Assembly: GCF_020075545.1 (NCBI RefSeq) | Contig: NZ_JAIQZK010000002.1 | Coordinates: 310,001-374,000 of the forward strand | Source: Nocardioides sp. TRM66260-LWL | GTDB lineage: Bacteria; Actinomycetota; Actinomycetes; Propionibacteriales; Nocardioidaceae | DNA: 64,000 nt | Reading direction: 5' to 3' | Shown: in pieces, positions 8,426 through 15,647 of the stretch | How the letters are laid out: every line of letters begins with the position of its first letter | Numbering within the stretch: the stretch's first letter is position 1 | Made by a program: the position numbers and the translations under genes | The notes under the pieces: model-generated | Told to the model about the DNA's origin: nothing | The model's input: only the letters and a program-made list of their open reading frames with translations | Database searches by the model: none

Positions 8426-8874
8426 AGCGGACGCGCCTCCGCCCTGATCCGCTCGTGCCCCGGGCGCAGCCCGGCGACGCTCACCACGTCGACCCGGACG
8501 CCCAGGAGGTCCTCCAGCGACTCGACGAGGGCTGCCTGGTCGAACAGCGAGGCGTCGGGAGCGAACGTGACCAGCAGGTCCAGGTCGCTGCCCGGGCGAT
8601 CCTCGCCTCGGGCCACCGAGCCGAAGACCTGCACGTCGAGTGCTCGGTGCAGGGCCGCGATCCTCCGGACGTCACCTCGATGCCGGTCGAGCACGCGCGA
8701 GGGTCGCGGCCGGGCGGCCTCGTCGAGCCGGGCGAGCATCCTCGGCGACGGCCGGCGTCTGCCGGTCTCGTACGCGGCGATGTTCGGCTGGGACACCCCG
8801 GACAGCTCGGCGAGCTGGCGCTGGGTCAGACCCGCGCGGCGTCGGAGCTGCTGCACCGTCAGACCGTCATCCAT
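8422..8874 (-). CDS. MntA-like nucleotidyltransferase antitoxin with N-terminal XRE domain
   Basis: A 150-aa fusion. Residues about 5-55 form an XRE helix-turn-helix (LTQRQLAELSGVSQPNIAAYETGRR); residues about 70-150 form a minimal nucleotidyltransferase with the signature GSVARGEDRPGSDLDLLV at 85-102, including the metal-binding D97 and D99. MntA antitoxins AMPylate HepT. The HTH would let the antitoxin repress its own operon without a separate regulator. The start at 8874 is chosen because a purine-rich ribosome site (GGAAGGGGGA) precedes it and the XRE domain begins right after; an upstream ATG at 8988 would add an unrelated tail. Confidence 0.85.
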   Translation of the reverse strand: MDDGLTVQQLRRRAGLTQRQLAELSGVSQPNIAAYETGRRRPSPRMLARLDEAARPRPSRVLDRHRGDVRRIAALHRALDVQVFGSVARGEDRPGSDLDLLVTFAPDASLFDQAALVESLEDLLGVRVDVVSVAGLRPGHERIRAEARPL

Positions 8875-8984
8875 GGGTCCCCCTTCCGACGTCGATGATA
8901 TCGGCGATCTCGCGGATGCCGGCGGCGCCGATGACGCGTCCCGGCGCCCGACATCGCCGACCCCACCGCACGCACCGAGCGCCG

Positions 8985-9017
8985 TCACAGCGGACTCACA
9001 GACTCCTGCGGGAGGGT
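8985..9017 (+). promoter_or_regulatory. Putative autoregulatory response-regulator box and -10
   Basis: TCACAG-CGGAC-TCACAG (8985-9001) is a perfect hexamer direct repeat with 11-base period, the usual geometry for an OmpR/PhoB dimer site. Ten bases later comes GAGGGT (9012-9017), then 6 bases, then the ATG at 9024, consistent with leaderless transcription. It sits directly in front of the response regulator gene, so autoregulation is the natural reading. Confidence 0.55.
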
Positions 9018-9023
9018 GCGGCC

Positions 9024-9734
9024 ATGGACCTCACCCGCCCCGACGGCTCCCCGCTGCGCGTCCTGGTCGTCGACGACGAGCTCAACATCGCCGAGCTGAT
9101 CGGCATGGCGCTGCGCTACGAGGGCTGGCAGGTCGAGCTCGCGCACACCGGCTCGAAGGCGGTGCAGGCCGCGAAGGACTTCCGTCCCGACGCGGTGGTG
9201 CTCGACATGATGCTCCCCGACTTCGACGGGCTGGAGGTGCTGCGCCGCATGCGCGGCAGCGACCCCGACCTGCCGGTCGTCTTCCTCACCGCGAAGGACG
9301 CCGTGGAGGACCGCATCGCCGGCCTCACCGCGGGCGGCGACGACTACGTGACCAAGCCGTTCTCCCTGGAGGAGGTCGTCGCCCGTCTGCGGGGCCTCAT
9401 GCGGCGCGCCGGCGCCCAGCAGCAGGCCGCCTCGAGCGTGCTCGCCGTCGGCGACCTGACCCTGGACGAGGACAGCCACGAGGTCTTCCGCGCAGGCGAG
9501 GAGATCAGCCTGACGGCCACCGAGTTCGAGCTGCTGCGCTACCTCATGCGCAACCCGCGACGCGTGCTGAGCAAGGCGCAGATCCTCGACCGCGTGTGGA
9601 ACTACGACTTCGGCGGGCAGGCCAACGTCGTCGAGCTCTACATCTCCTACCTGCGCAAGAAGGTCGACGCCGGCCGCGAGCCGATGATCCACACCATGCG
9701 CGGCGCCGGGTACGTCCTGAAGCCGGCCGGCTGA
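9024..9734 (+). CDS. OmpR/PhoB-family response regulator
   Basis: A 236-aa protein. The receiver domain (about residues 13-128) has the acidic pair DD (VVDDELN), the phospho-acceptor Asp in LDMMLPDFDG and the conserved Lys in YVTKPF. The C-terminal winged helix (about 143-234) has the typical TATEFELLRYLMRNPRRVLSK and RGAGYVL. The histidine kinase gene begins 8 bases after the stop, so the two form an operon. Similarity is to MprA/TcrX-type regulators of actinobacteria, but the exact orthologue cannot be named. The start ATG is preceded by a direct repeat and -10 hexamer shared with two neighbouring genes. Confidence 0.93.
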   Translation: MDLTRPDGSPLRVLVVDDELNIAELIGMALRYEGWQVELAHTGSKAVQAAKDFRPDAVVLDMMLPDFDGLEVLRRMRGSDPDLPVVFLTAKDAVEDRIAGLTAGGDDYVTKPFSLEEVVARLRGLMRRAGAQQQAASSVLAVGDLTLDEDSHEVFRAGEEISLTATEFELLRYLMRNPRRVLSKAQILDRVWNYDFGGQANVVELYISYLRKKVDAGREPMIHTMRGAGYVLKPAG

Positions 9735-9742
9735 GCCGCCCG

Positions 9743-11242
9743 ATGCGTCCGGTGCGTCCCCCCACGACCCTCACGGCGCGCCTGGTGCTGACCACGGCGC
9801 TGCTGGCCGTCCTCGCGACCACGCTGGTGGGGGTGCTGACGACCCTCGCGGTGCGCCAGTACCTCACCGACCAGCTCGACCGCGACGTCGCGACGTCGCT
9901 GGAGCGGGTGCGCCGCATCCCGCCCGCGGCCGTGCTCGACCCCGGCGGCCCCGGCTCCCCGGCGTCGCCGTCGCCGCAGGACGCCGACGGCGACGGGCGG
10001 CGCGGCGACCGGATCGGCCCCGGCGACGCCGTCGGGAGCCTCACGGCGCTGCGCGTGCCGGGCGTCGGCTGGCAGGGCTTCGCCACCCTCCAGGGGTCGG
10101 ACGGCACCGCGGTGCGCCGCAGCCTGGACGCCGCGGCGCTCGCGCTCCTGGCGGACGTGCCCGCCGACGGCCGCGCGCACCGGGTCCGGCTGCCCGGCCT
10201 GGGCGGCTACGTCGTGGCCGTCACCCGCGACGGCGCCGCGGCCGCCGGGCTGCCGACGGCCGACGTCGACGACGTCGTCGCCGGCGTCGTGCGTGCGGTG
10301 GTCGTCCTCGGCCTGGTGGCCGCGCTGGCCTCGGCGGCGGCCGCCGCGACGCTCGTGCGCCGGCAGCTGCGGCCCCTGCGCGAGGTCGCCCGCACCGCGC
10401 ACGCGGTGGCGGCGCTGCCCCTGGCCGACGGCGAGATCGCGCTCGACGAGCGGGTGCCCGCGCGGCTGGCCGACGAGCGCTCCGAGGTGGGGCAGGTGGG
10501 CGCGGCCCTCAACACCCTGCTCGACCACGTCGCGGGCTCGCTCGAGGCCCGGCACCGCAGCGAGCAGCAGGTGCGGCAGTTCGTCGCCGACGCCTCCCAC
10601 GAGCTGCGCACCCCGCTGGCGACCATCGCCGGGTACACCGAGCTCGCGCGACGGCGTCCCGACGACGCGGCGATGGCCGGCGTCGCGCTCGGCAAGGTCG
10701 AGGAGGAGGCGGGCCGGATGACCGCGCTCGTCGAGGACCTCCTGCTGCTGGCCCGGCTCGACGCGGGCCGGCCGCTCGAGCGCGAGGCCGTCGACCTGAC
10801 CCGGCTGTGCGTGGAGGCGGTCGCCGACGCGCGGGTGCTGGCCCCCGGGCACCGGTGGCGGCTGGACCTGCCCGGCGCCGCGGACGGCTCCCCCGACGGC
10901 CACGAGCCGGTGACGGTCGTCGGCGACCCGCTGCGCCTGCACCAGGTGCTCACCAACCTGCTCACCAACGCGCGCAAGTACACGCCGGAGGGATCGACGA
11001 TCACGGTGCGGGTGCGTCCGGGCGGCCTCACGGTGCACGACGACGGTCCGGGGTTCCCGCCGGACCTCGTCGAGCACGCCTTCGAGCGGTTCGCGCGCGG
11101 GGACGCCGCACGCACGCGCCAGGGCGGCGTGGGGCTCGGCCTGGCGCTGGTGCAGGCGATCGTCGCCTCCCACGGGGGCACCGTGTCCCTGCGCTCGGCG
11201 CCCGGCGACACCGCGATCGAGGTCCGCCTGCCGCAGGCCTGA
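9743..11242 (+). CDS. Sensor histidine kinase of the two-component system
   Basis: A 499-aa membrane kinase. TM1 is at about 12-34, an extracytoplasmic sensor of about 140 residues follows (with a Pro/Ser/Asp-rich stretch near 75-90), then TM2 (VVAGVVRAVVVLGLVAALASAAAAATLV), a HAMP linker, the H-box with the phospho-acceptor His in FVADASHELRTPLATIAGYTEL, and the ATPase domain with N-box (NLLTNARKYTPEG), G1 (DDGPGFP) and G2 (GGVGLGLALV). All catalytic motifs are intact. It is co-transcribed with the response regulator. A -35-like CTGACG for rocD overlaps its 3' end. The ligand cannot be inferred. Confidence 0.92.
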   Translation: MRPVRPPTTLTARLVLTTALLAVLATTLVGVLTTLAVRQYLTDQLDRDVATSLERVRRIPPAAVLDPGGPGSPASPSPQDADGDGRRGDRIGPGDAVGSLTALRVPGVGWQGFATLQGSDGTAVRRSLDAAALALLADVPADGRAHRVRLPGLGGYVVAVTRDGAAAAGLPTADVDDVVAGVVRAVVVLGLVAALASAAAAATLVRRQLRPLREVARTAHAVAALPLADGEIALDERVPARLADERSEVGQVGAALNTLLDHVAGSLEARHRSEQQVRQFVADASHELRTPLATIAGYTELARRRPDDAAMAGVALGKVEEEAGRMTALVEDLLLLARLDAGRPLEREAVDLTRLCVEAVADARVLAPGHRWRLDLPGAADGSPDGHEPVTVVGDPLRLHQVLTNLLTNARKYTPEGSTITVRVRPGGLTVHDDGPGFPPDLVEHAFERFARGDAARTRQGGVGLGLALVQAIVASHGGTVSLRSAPGDTAIEVRLPQA

Positions 11243-11291
11243 CGCGGCCGCCGGCCGCCTGTTACCGTGGCATCAGATTGTCCGACAATCT
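11239..11291 (+). promoter_or_regulatory. rocD promoter with FadR-type GntR operator
   Basis: A -35-like CTGACG (11239-11244), 18-base spacer and -10 TACCGT (11263-11268) put transcription start near 11275. Exactly there begins a perfect inverted repeat AGATTGTC-C-GACAATCT (11275-11291). Its core TTGTCCGACAA fits TNGTNNNACNA, the consensus of FadR-subfamily GntR repressors. A bound repressor would cover +1 to about +17. No GntR gene is present in this window. Confidence 0.6.
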
Positions 11292-11316
11292 GGCAATCGG
11301 ACGAACGGAGGCCGCC

Positions 11317-12564
11317 ATGACCGTCATCGACGAGCGCACCCGCATCGACAGCTCCGGCCGCACCGCCGGCGAGCTCGCCCGGGCCGAGGCGCGCACCGCG
11401 CACAACTACCACCCGCTGCCGGTGGTGATCGAGCACGCGTCGGGCGCCTGGGTCACCGACGTCGACGGTCGACGTCACCTCGACCTGCTGGCCGGCTACA
11501 GCGCGCTGAACTTCGGCCACGCCCACCCCGGCCTGCTGCGCGTGGCCCACGAGCAGCTCGATCGCCTGACCCTGACCAGCCGCGCGTTCGTGCACGACCG
11601 CTTCGCCGACTTCACCACCGCGCTGGCCGACCTGTGCGGCAAGGACCTCGTGCTGCCGATGAACACCGGCGCGGAGGCCGTCGAGACGGCGATCAAGGTG
11701 GCCCGCAAGTGGGGCTACGAGGTCAAGGGCGCCGCCCCCGACCGGGCCCGCATCGTGGTGGCCGGCGGCAACTTCCACGGACGCACCACCACCATCGTCG
11801 GGTTCTCCGACGACCCCGACGCCCGCGACGGCTTCGGCCCCTTCGCCCCGGGCTTCGCGATGGTGCCCTACGGCGACCTCGACGCCGTGCGCGCCGCGAT
11901 CGAGGCCGACCCGACGAACACCGTCGCCGTGCTCGTCGAGCCGATCCAGGGCGAGGGCGGCGTCGTCATCCCGCCGACCGGCTACCTGCGCGGTCTGCGG
12001 GAGCTCTGCACGGCGGCCGACGTGCTGCTGATCGCCGACGAGATCCAGGCCGGGCTCGGGCGCACCGGCCGCACCTTCGCCTGCGACCACGAGGACGTCG
12101 TGCCCGACGTCTACGTGCTCGGCAAGGCGCTCGGCGCCGGGGTGGTGCCGGTCTCGGCGGTCGTGGCCGATCGCGACGTCCTCGGGGTCCTGAGGCCCGG
12201 CCAGCACGGCTCGACGTTCGGCGGCAACCCGCTGGCCTGCGCCGTCGGCCTGGAGGTCGTCCGGATGCTCGCGACCGGCGAGCACCAGGCGCGGGCCGCC
12301 GAGCTGGGCGTGCTGCTGGCCGACCGGCTCGACGCGCTCGTCGGCCACGGCCTGGTCGGGTTCCGCAGCCGCGGCCTGTGGGCCGGGCTCGACGTCGACC
12401 CCGCCGTCGGCACCGGCCGCGAGGTGTGCGAGCGCCTGCTGGCCCGCGGCGTGCTGGCCAAGGACACCCACGGCTCGACGCTGCGCCTCGCCCCGCCGCT
12501 GGTGATCTCCGCCGACGACCTCGCCTGGGGCCTCGACCAGGTGGCCGCGGTGGTCGCGGGCTGA
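11317..12564 (+). CDS. rocD: Ornithine aminotransferase (ornithine-oxo-acid transaminase)
   Basis: A 415-aa class III PLP aminotransferase of normal length. Visible marks: LNFGHAHP near the N-terminus, MNTGAEAVETAIKVARKWGYEVKG, NFHGRTTTIVGFS, VEPIQGEGGVVIP, the PLP-binding DEIQAGLGRTG, and the Schiff-base lysine in LGKALGAG. The combination NTGAEAVETAIK and EIQAGLGRTG is typical of ornithine aminotransferase, which converts ornithine and 2-oxoglutarate to glutamate semialdehyde and glutamate in arginine catabolism. The ATG at 11317 is preceded by GGAG. Its promoter contains a GntR-type operator. It sits between the two-component system and the glycosyltransferase but shows no evident functional link to them. 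Confidence 0.9.
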   Translation: MTVIDERTRIDSSGRTAGELARAEARTAHNYHPLPVVIEHASGAWVTDVDGRRHLDLLAGYSALNFGHAHPGLLRVAHEQLDRLTLTSRAFVHDRFADFTTALADLCGKDLVLPMNTGAEAVETAIKVARKWGYEVKGAAPDRARIVVAGGNFHGRTTTIVGFSDDPDARDGFGPFAPGFAMVPYGDLDAVRAAIEADPTNTVAVLVEPIQGEGGVVIPPTGYLRGLRELCTAADVLLIADEIQAGLGRTGRTFACDHEDVVPDVYVLGKALGAGVVPVSAVVADRDVLGVLRPGQHGSTFGGNPLACAVGLEVVRMLATGEHQARAAELGVLLADRLDALVGHGLVGFRSRGLWAGLDVDPAVGTGREVCERLLARGVLAKDTHGSTLRLAPPLVISADDLAWGLDQVAAVVAG

Positions 12565-12616
12565 GGTCCGCCCTGCCGGCGTCGGCTGCGAGCGACCCGG
12601 GACGGCCGGGGACGGC

Positions 12617-12671
12617 TCACAGCCGCCCGACAGCCGACGTCGACCGGGGGCCCAGCGGGCCGGTCGAGGGT
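12617..12671 (+). promoter_or_regulatory. Putative response-regulator box and -10 of the membrane glycosyltransferase gene
   Basis: TCACAG-CCGCC-CGACAG (12617-12633) repeats the 11-base-period direct repeat seen at 8985. Thirty-two bases later comes GAGGGT (12666-12671), with the ATG at 12679. The box-to--10 distance is 22 bases longer than in the other two copies, i.e. two helical turns, so it would lie on the same DNA face. A 9-base inverted repeat (12580-12588 with 12631-12639) overlaps it. Confidence 0.45.
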
Positions 12672-12678
12672 GCTCGTC

Positions 12679-14772
12679 ATGACCACCGTCGAGTCCCCGC
12701 CCGCTCGCTCGGGCCCCGCTGACCGTCCCGGCTCCGCGCCGGGCCCCTCCCCTGACGCGCCTCGCCGTCGATCCCGCTCCCTCGGGGTCGACGGCGAGCA
12801 CCTCGGCCTCGTCGCCCTGCTGCTGGCCACCGCCGCGCTCTACCTGGTCGGGCTCGGCGCGTCCGGGTGGGGCAACGCCTTCTACGCCGCGGCCGCGCAG
12901 GCCGGCTCAGAGTCGTGGAAGGCCTTCTTCTTCGGCGCCTCGGACGCCGCCGGCTCCATCACGGTCGACAAGACGCCGCTCGCGCTGTGGCCGATGGGCC
13001 TGTCCGTGCGGCTGTTCGGGCTCAGCTCGTGGAGCATCCTGGTGCCGCAGGCGCTCGAGGGCGTCGCCGCCGTGGCGACGCTCCACGCCTGCGTGCGTCG
13101 CGCCACCGGCGCCGCCTGGCCCGCGCTCCTCGCCGGCGCCGTGCTGGCGACGACGCCCGTCGCGGTGCTGATGTTCCGCTTCGACAACCCCGACGCGATG
13201 CTCGTGCTGCTGCTGATCGGCTCCGCGTACGCCGTGCAGCGCGCCGTCGAGGCCAGCCGATCCGAGCTCGACGCCGCCGGACGTCCGGCCCGGTGGATCG
13301 CGCTGGCCGGCGCCCTGGTCGGCCTGGCGTTCCTGGCCAAGATGCTCCAGGCCTTCCTGGTGCTGCCCGCGCTCGGCCTGGCCTACCTGCTGCTCGCCGG
13401 CGTGCCGGTGCTGCGCCGGATCGGCCACCTGCTGCTCGGCCTGGCCGCCATGGTGGCGGCGGGCGGCTGGTGGGTGGCGGTCGTCGAGCTCTGGCCGGCG
13501 GCGTCACGGCCGTACATCGGCGGGTCGCAGCACGACTCGATCCTCGAGCTCACGCTCGGCTACAACGGCCTCGGCCGGCTCAACGGCGAGGAGACCGGCT
13601 CTGTCGGCGGCGGGGGCGGCACGGGCGGGCGCTGGGGCCAGACCGGCCTCCTGCGGCTGGTGAACGACGAGATCGGCGGACAGGTGGCCTGGCTGCTGCC
13701 GGCCGCGCTCGTCCTCGGAGCGGCCGCGCTGCTCCTGACGCGACGGCACGCCGCCCGTCCGCGGGTGCAGGCGGCCCTGGTCGTCTGGCTGGGGTGGCTG
13801 CTGGTGACCGGGCTGACGTTCAGCCTGATGGCCGGCATCTTCCACGCGTACTACACGGTGGCGCTGGCCCCCGCGATCGGCGCTCTCGTCGGCGTCGGCG
13901 CCTGGGCGGCCTGGGAGCACCGTCGCTCGACCCTCGGCGCGCTGACCCTCGGCACCGCGGCCGCCTTCACGGCCGCGTGGGCGTTCGTGCTGCTCGGCCG
14001 CGTCGACGCCTACGGCTGGCTGCGCTGGCCCGTGCTCCTGCTCGGGCTCGCCCTAGCCGGCGCGATCGCCCTGGCCGGGCTGCTGCCGCGACGCGCCGCG
14101 CTCGCCGTCGGCGTCGCGACGATCCTGGTCGGCCTCGCCGCGCCCACCGCCTACGCGATCTCGACGGCCGCCACCCCGCACACCGGGTCGATCCCGACCG
14201 CCGGCCCCGTCTCCGCCGACCGCGCCGGCGGTCCGAGGGGCGGGCCCGGAGGAATGGGCGGACCCGGGATGGGTGGGCCCGGGGGGACGCCGCCCGGCGG
14301 CCCGCCTCCCGCCGGCCAGCTCCCGGGTCAGGCGCAGGGCCAGGCGCAGGGTCAGACGCAGGGTCAGACGCAGGGCGGCGGGATGGGCGGGCTGCTCGAC
14401 GCCGCCACGCCCAGCGCGGAGCTCACCGACCTGCTCACCGAGGACGCCGACTCCTACACGTGGGTGGCCGCCGCCGTCGGCTCGCAGTCGGCCGCCGGCT
14501 ACCAGTTGGCGACGGAGCGGTCGGTGATGCCGATCGGCGGCTTCAACGGCAGCGACCCGAGCCCGACGCTCGCGCAGTTCCAGGCGCTGGTGGCCGCGGG
14601 CCGGGCGCACTGGTTCATCGCCGGCGGCGGCCCCGGCGGCGGGCCCGGCGGCGGGCAGGACGGCGCGAGCACGTCATCCCAGATCACGTCGTGGGTGGAG
14701 TCGACGTTCGCCGCCACCACCGTCGACGGGGTGACGCTGTACGACCTGACGGCACCGACCACGACGTCCTGA
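12679..14772 (+). CDS. ArnT/PMT-like (GT39 family) membrane glycosyltransferase
   Basis: A 697-aa polytopic membrane protein with about 11-13 predicted segments after an Arg/Pro-rich cytoplasmic N-terminus. The first periplasmic loop has the family pattern GNAFYAAAAQAGSESWKAFFFG followed by VDKTPLALW, typical of dolichyl-phosphate-mannose or ArnT-type transferases that move a sugar from a polyprenyl-phosphate carrier onto an envelope acceptor. After the last membrane segment comes a Gly/Met/Pro/Gln-rich linker (about residues 515-570) containing a 12-base tandem repeat, then a soluble C-terminal domain (SYTWVAAAVGSQSAAGYQ) found in actinobacterial members. ATG 12679 is preferred over GTG 12670 because the -10-like hexamer at 12666 leaves a leaderless start. 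Acceptor unknown. Confidence 0.85.
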   Translation: MTTVESPPARSGPADRPGSAPGPSPDAPRRRSRSLGVDGEHLGLVALLLATAALYLVGLGASGWGNAFYAAAAQAGSESWKAFFFGASDAAGSITVDKTPLALWPMGLSVRLFGLSSWSILVPQALEGVAAVATLHACVRRATGAAWPALLAGAVLATTPVAVLMFRFDNPDAMLVLLLIGSAYAVQRAVEASRSELDAAGRPARWIALAGALVGLAFLAKMLQAFLVLPALGLAYLLLAGVPVLRRIGHLLLGLAAMVAAGGWWVAVVELWPAASRPYIGGSQHDSILELTLGYNGLGRLNGEETGSVGGGGGTGGRWGQTGLLRLVNDEIGGQVAWLLPAALVLGAAALLLTRRHAARPRVQAALVVWLGWLLVTGLTFSLMAGIFHAYYTVALAPAIGALVGVGAWAAWEHRRSTLGALTLGTAAAFTAAWAFVLLGRVDAYGWLRWPVLLLGLALAGAIALAGLLPRRAALAVGVATILVGLAAPTAYAISTAATPHTGSIPTAGPVSADRAGGPRGGPGGMGGPGMGGPGGTPPGGPPPAGQLPGQAQGQAQGQTQGQTQGGGMGGLLDAATPSAELTDLLTEDADSYTWVAAAVGSQSAAGYQLATERSVMPIGGFNGSDPSPTLAQFQALVAAGRAHWFIAGGGPGGGPGGGQDGASTSSQITSWVESTFAATTVDGVTLYDLTAPTTTS
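14329..14376 (+). repeat. Four 12-base tandem repeats inside the glycosyltransferase linker
   Basis: Four head-to-tail copies of CAGRCGCAGGGY (14329, 14341, 14353, 14365) encode a Q-A/T-Q-G repeat in the extracytoplasmic linker. In-frame copy-number change by slippage is possible. Confidence 0.9.
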
Positions 14773-14787
14773 GTCCGTTCCACGGCG

Positions 14788-14847
14788 ACTCCGTGACGCG
14801 TACGGCACCTCGCGGCCCCGAGGGAGGTGCCGTGCGCGTCACGGAGT
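14788..14847. terminator. Long hairpin between convergent genes (part 1 of a double-hairpin element)
   Basis: A 24-base inverted repeat (14788-14811 with 14824-14847) with one mismatch and a 12-base loop follows the glycosyltransferase gene and faces the convergent TetR gene. It starts ACTCCGTGACGCGTACGG. There is no T-run, as is common in high-GC actinobacteria; it may act as a bidirectional terminator. It abuts the perfect palindrome at 14848. Confidence 0.6.
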
Positions 14848-14879
14848 GCAGGTTTCCCCGGATATCCGGGGAAACCTGC
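14848..14879. repeat. Perfect 32-base GGATATCC-centred palindrome (part 2 of the element)
   Basis: Every base of 14848-14879 is matched in the reverse complement; the centre is CCCCGGATATCCGGGG flanked by GCAGGTTT and its complement. With no loop it can only form a hairpin by opening central pairs or a cruciform, or serve as a dimer binding site. The same 18-base core recurs at 35012-35037, also after a separate hairpin and between convergent genes. Confidence 0.85.
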
Positions 14880-14891
14880 GCTGAGCGACCC

Positions 14892-15539
14892 TCAGACCCC
14901 GCCCTCGACCAGCCCGGCCACCGAGCCGGCGGGGAACGGCAGCTCGACGACGGTGGCGATGAGCGCCGGCAGCGCGTCGGAGATCAGGACGACGACCTGG
15001 TCGCGGCTCAGCGCGCTCGCGGGATCGGCCTTCCACAGCAGCGCCACCTCCTCGGCGAGCGCGGCCCAGCCGTTGACCAGCACCCGGGTCGCCGGGGTGT
15101 CGGGCACGAGCACGCCCTCGGCGTCGGTGCGGAAGACCCGGTCGGTGAGGGCGGCGCGCACCTCGTCGTAGATCTCGCGCAGGTGCTCGTCGCCGCCGGC
15201 CGCGCCCTTGACCAGCGAGAGGTAGCCCTCGTAGTTGGCGTCGACGTAGTCGACGTACGCGGCGATCGAGACGGCCAGGCGACGCAGCGGGTCGCCGTCG
15301 ACGGGCGGGCTGGTCTGGGCGATGAGGTCGTCGGCGGCATGCCGCACGACGGCTCGGTGGAAGTCGTGCTTGTTGCCGAAGTAGTGGTAGAGCAGCCCGC
15401 GGGAGATGCCGGCCTCCTCGGCGAGCACGTCGATGCTCAGCTCCTCGAGGGAGCGGGTGGCCAGCAGGCGCACGCCGAGGTCGAGCAGCTGCGCTCGGCG
15501 CTGCTCGGGGGTGAGGCGGGTGCGGGTCGGGAGCGTCAC
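14892..15539 (-). CDS. TetR-family repressor divergent from SDR
   Basis: A 215-aa regulator. The N-terminal helix-turn-helix (about residues 12-58) has IDVLAEEAGISRGLLYHYFGNKHDF, the classic TetR DNA-binding pattern. The C-terminal helical domain would bind an unknown ligand. Start is a GTG preceded 6 bases upstream by TAGGAT, i.e. a leaderless arrangement. It is divergently arranged with the SDR gene at 15648, and an inverted repeat between them overlaps both -10/-35 elements, so it probably represses itself and the SDR. Confidence 0.88.
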   Translation of the reverse strand: MTLPTRTRLTPEQRRAQLLDLGVRLLATRSLEELSIDVLAEEAGISRGLLYHYFGNKHDFHRAVVRHAADDLIAQTSPPVDGDPLRRLAVSIAAYVDYVDANYEGYLSLVKGAAGGDEHLREIYDEVRAALTDRVFRTDAEGVLVPDTPATRVLVNGWAALAEEVALLWKADPASALSRDQVVVLISDALPALIATVVELPFPAGSVAGLVEGGV

Positions 15540-15545
15540 GCCCCG

Positions 15546-15581
15546 ATCCTATTGACGGATTTTCAATAGCGCCACTACCGT
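15546..15581. promoter_or_regulatory. Divergent promoters with TetR operator
   Basis: Inverted repeat CTATTGA-N7-TCAATAG at 15549-15569. Plus-strand promoter for the SDR: TTGACG (15552-15557), 18-base spacer, TACCGT (15576-15581). Minus-strand -10 for tetR: TAGGAT (15551 to 15546), 6 bases before the GTG. The operator overlaps the SDR -35 and the tetR -10, so one bound repressor could block both. Confidence 0.65.
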
Positions 15582-15647
15582 CGAGTGCGGTCGCCCGTCC
15601 TCGGATCCGCCCGCCCCACCGCCTCGACTCTCCCAGGAGCCCCTCGC

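Noticed and set aside
8875..8920. Operator dyad around GATATC upstream of the XRE-MntA gene
   Set aside because: Only the six central bases are symmetric; the flanks do not match, so I do not call a site although autoregulation is likely.
12580..12639. 9-base inverted repeat CGTCGGCTG with 42-base gap as a terminator of rocD
   Set aside because: Arms are short and far apart; the right arm overlaps the direct repeat, which better explains the conservation pattern.
14329..14376. Possible CRISPR-like array
   Set aside because: Units are 12 bases, contiguous without spacers, and in frame within the glycosyltransferase; a protein repeat.
14848..14879. Perfect palindrome as phage attachment or replication origin site
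   Set aside because: No integrase, relaxase or Rep gene nearby and no flanking tRNA; intergenic repeat or terminator is the simpler reading.
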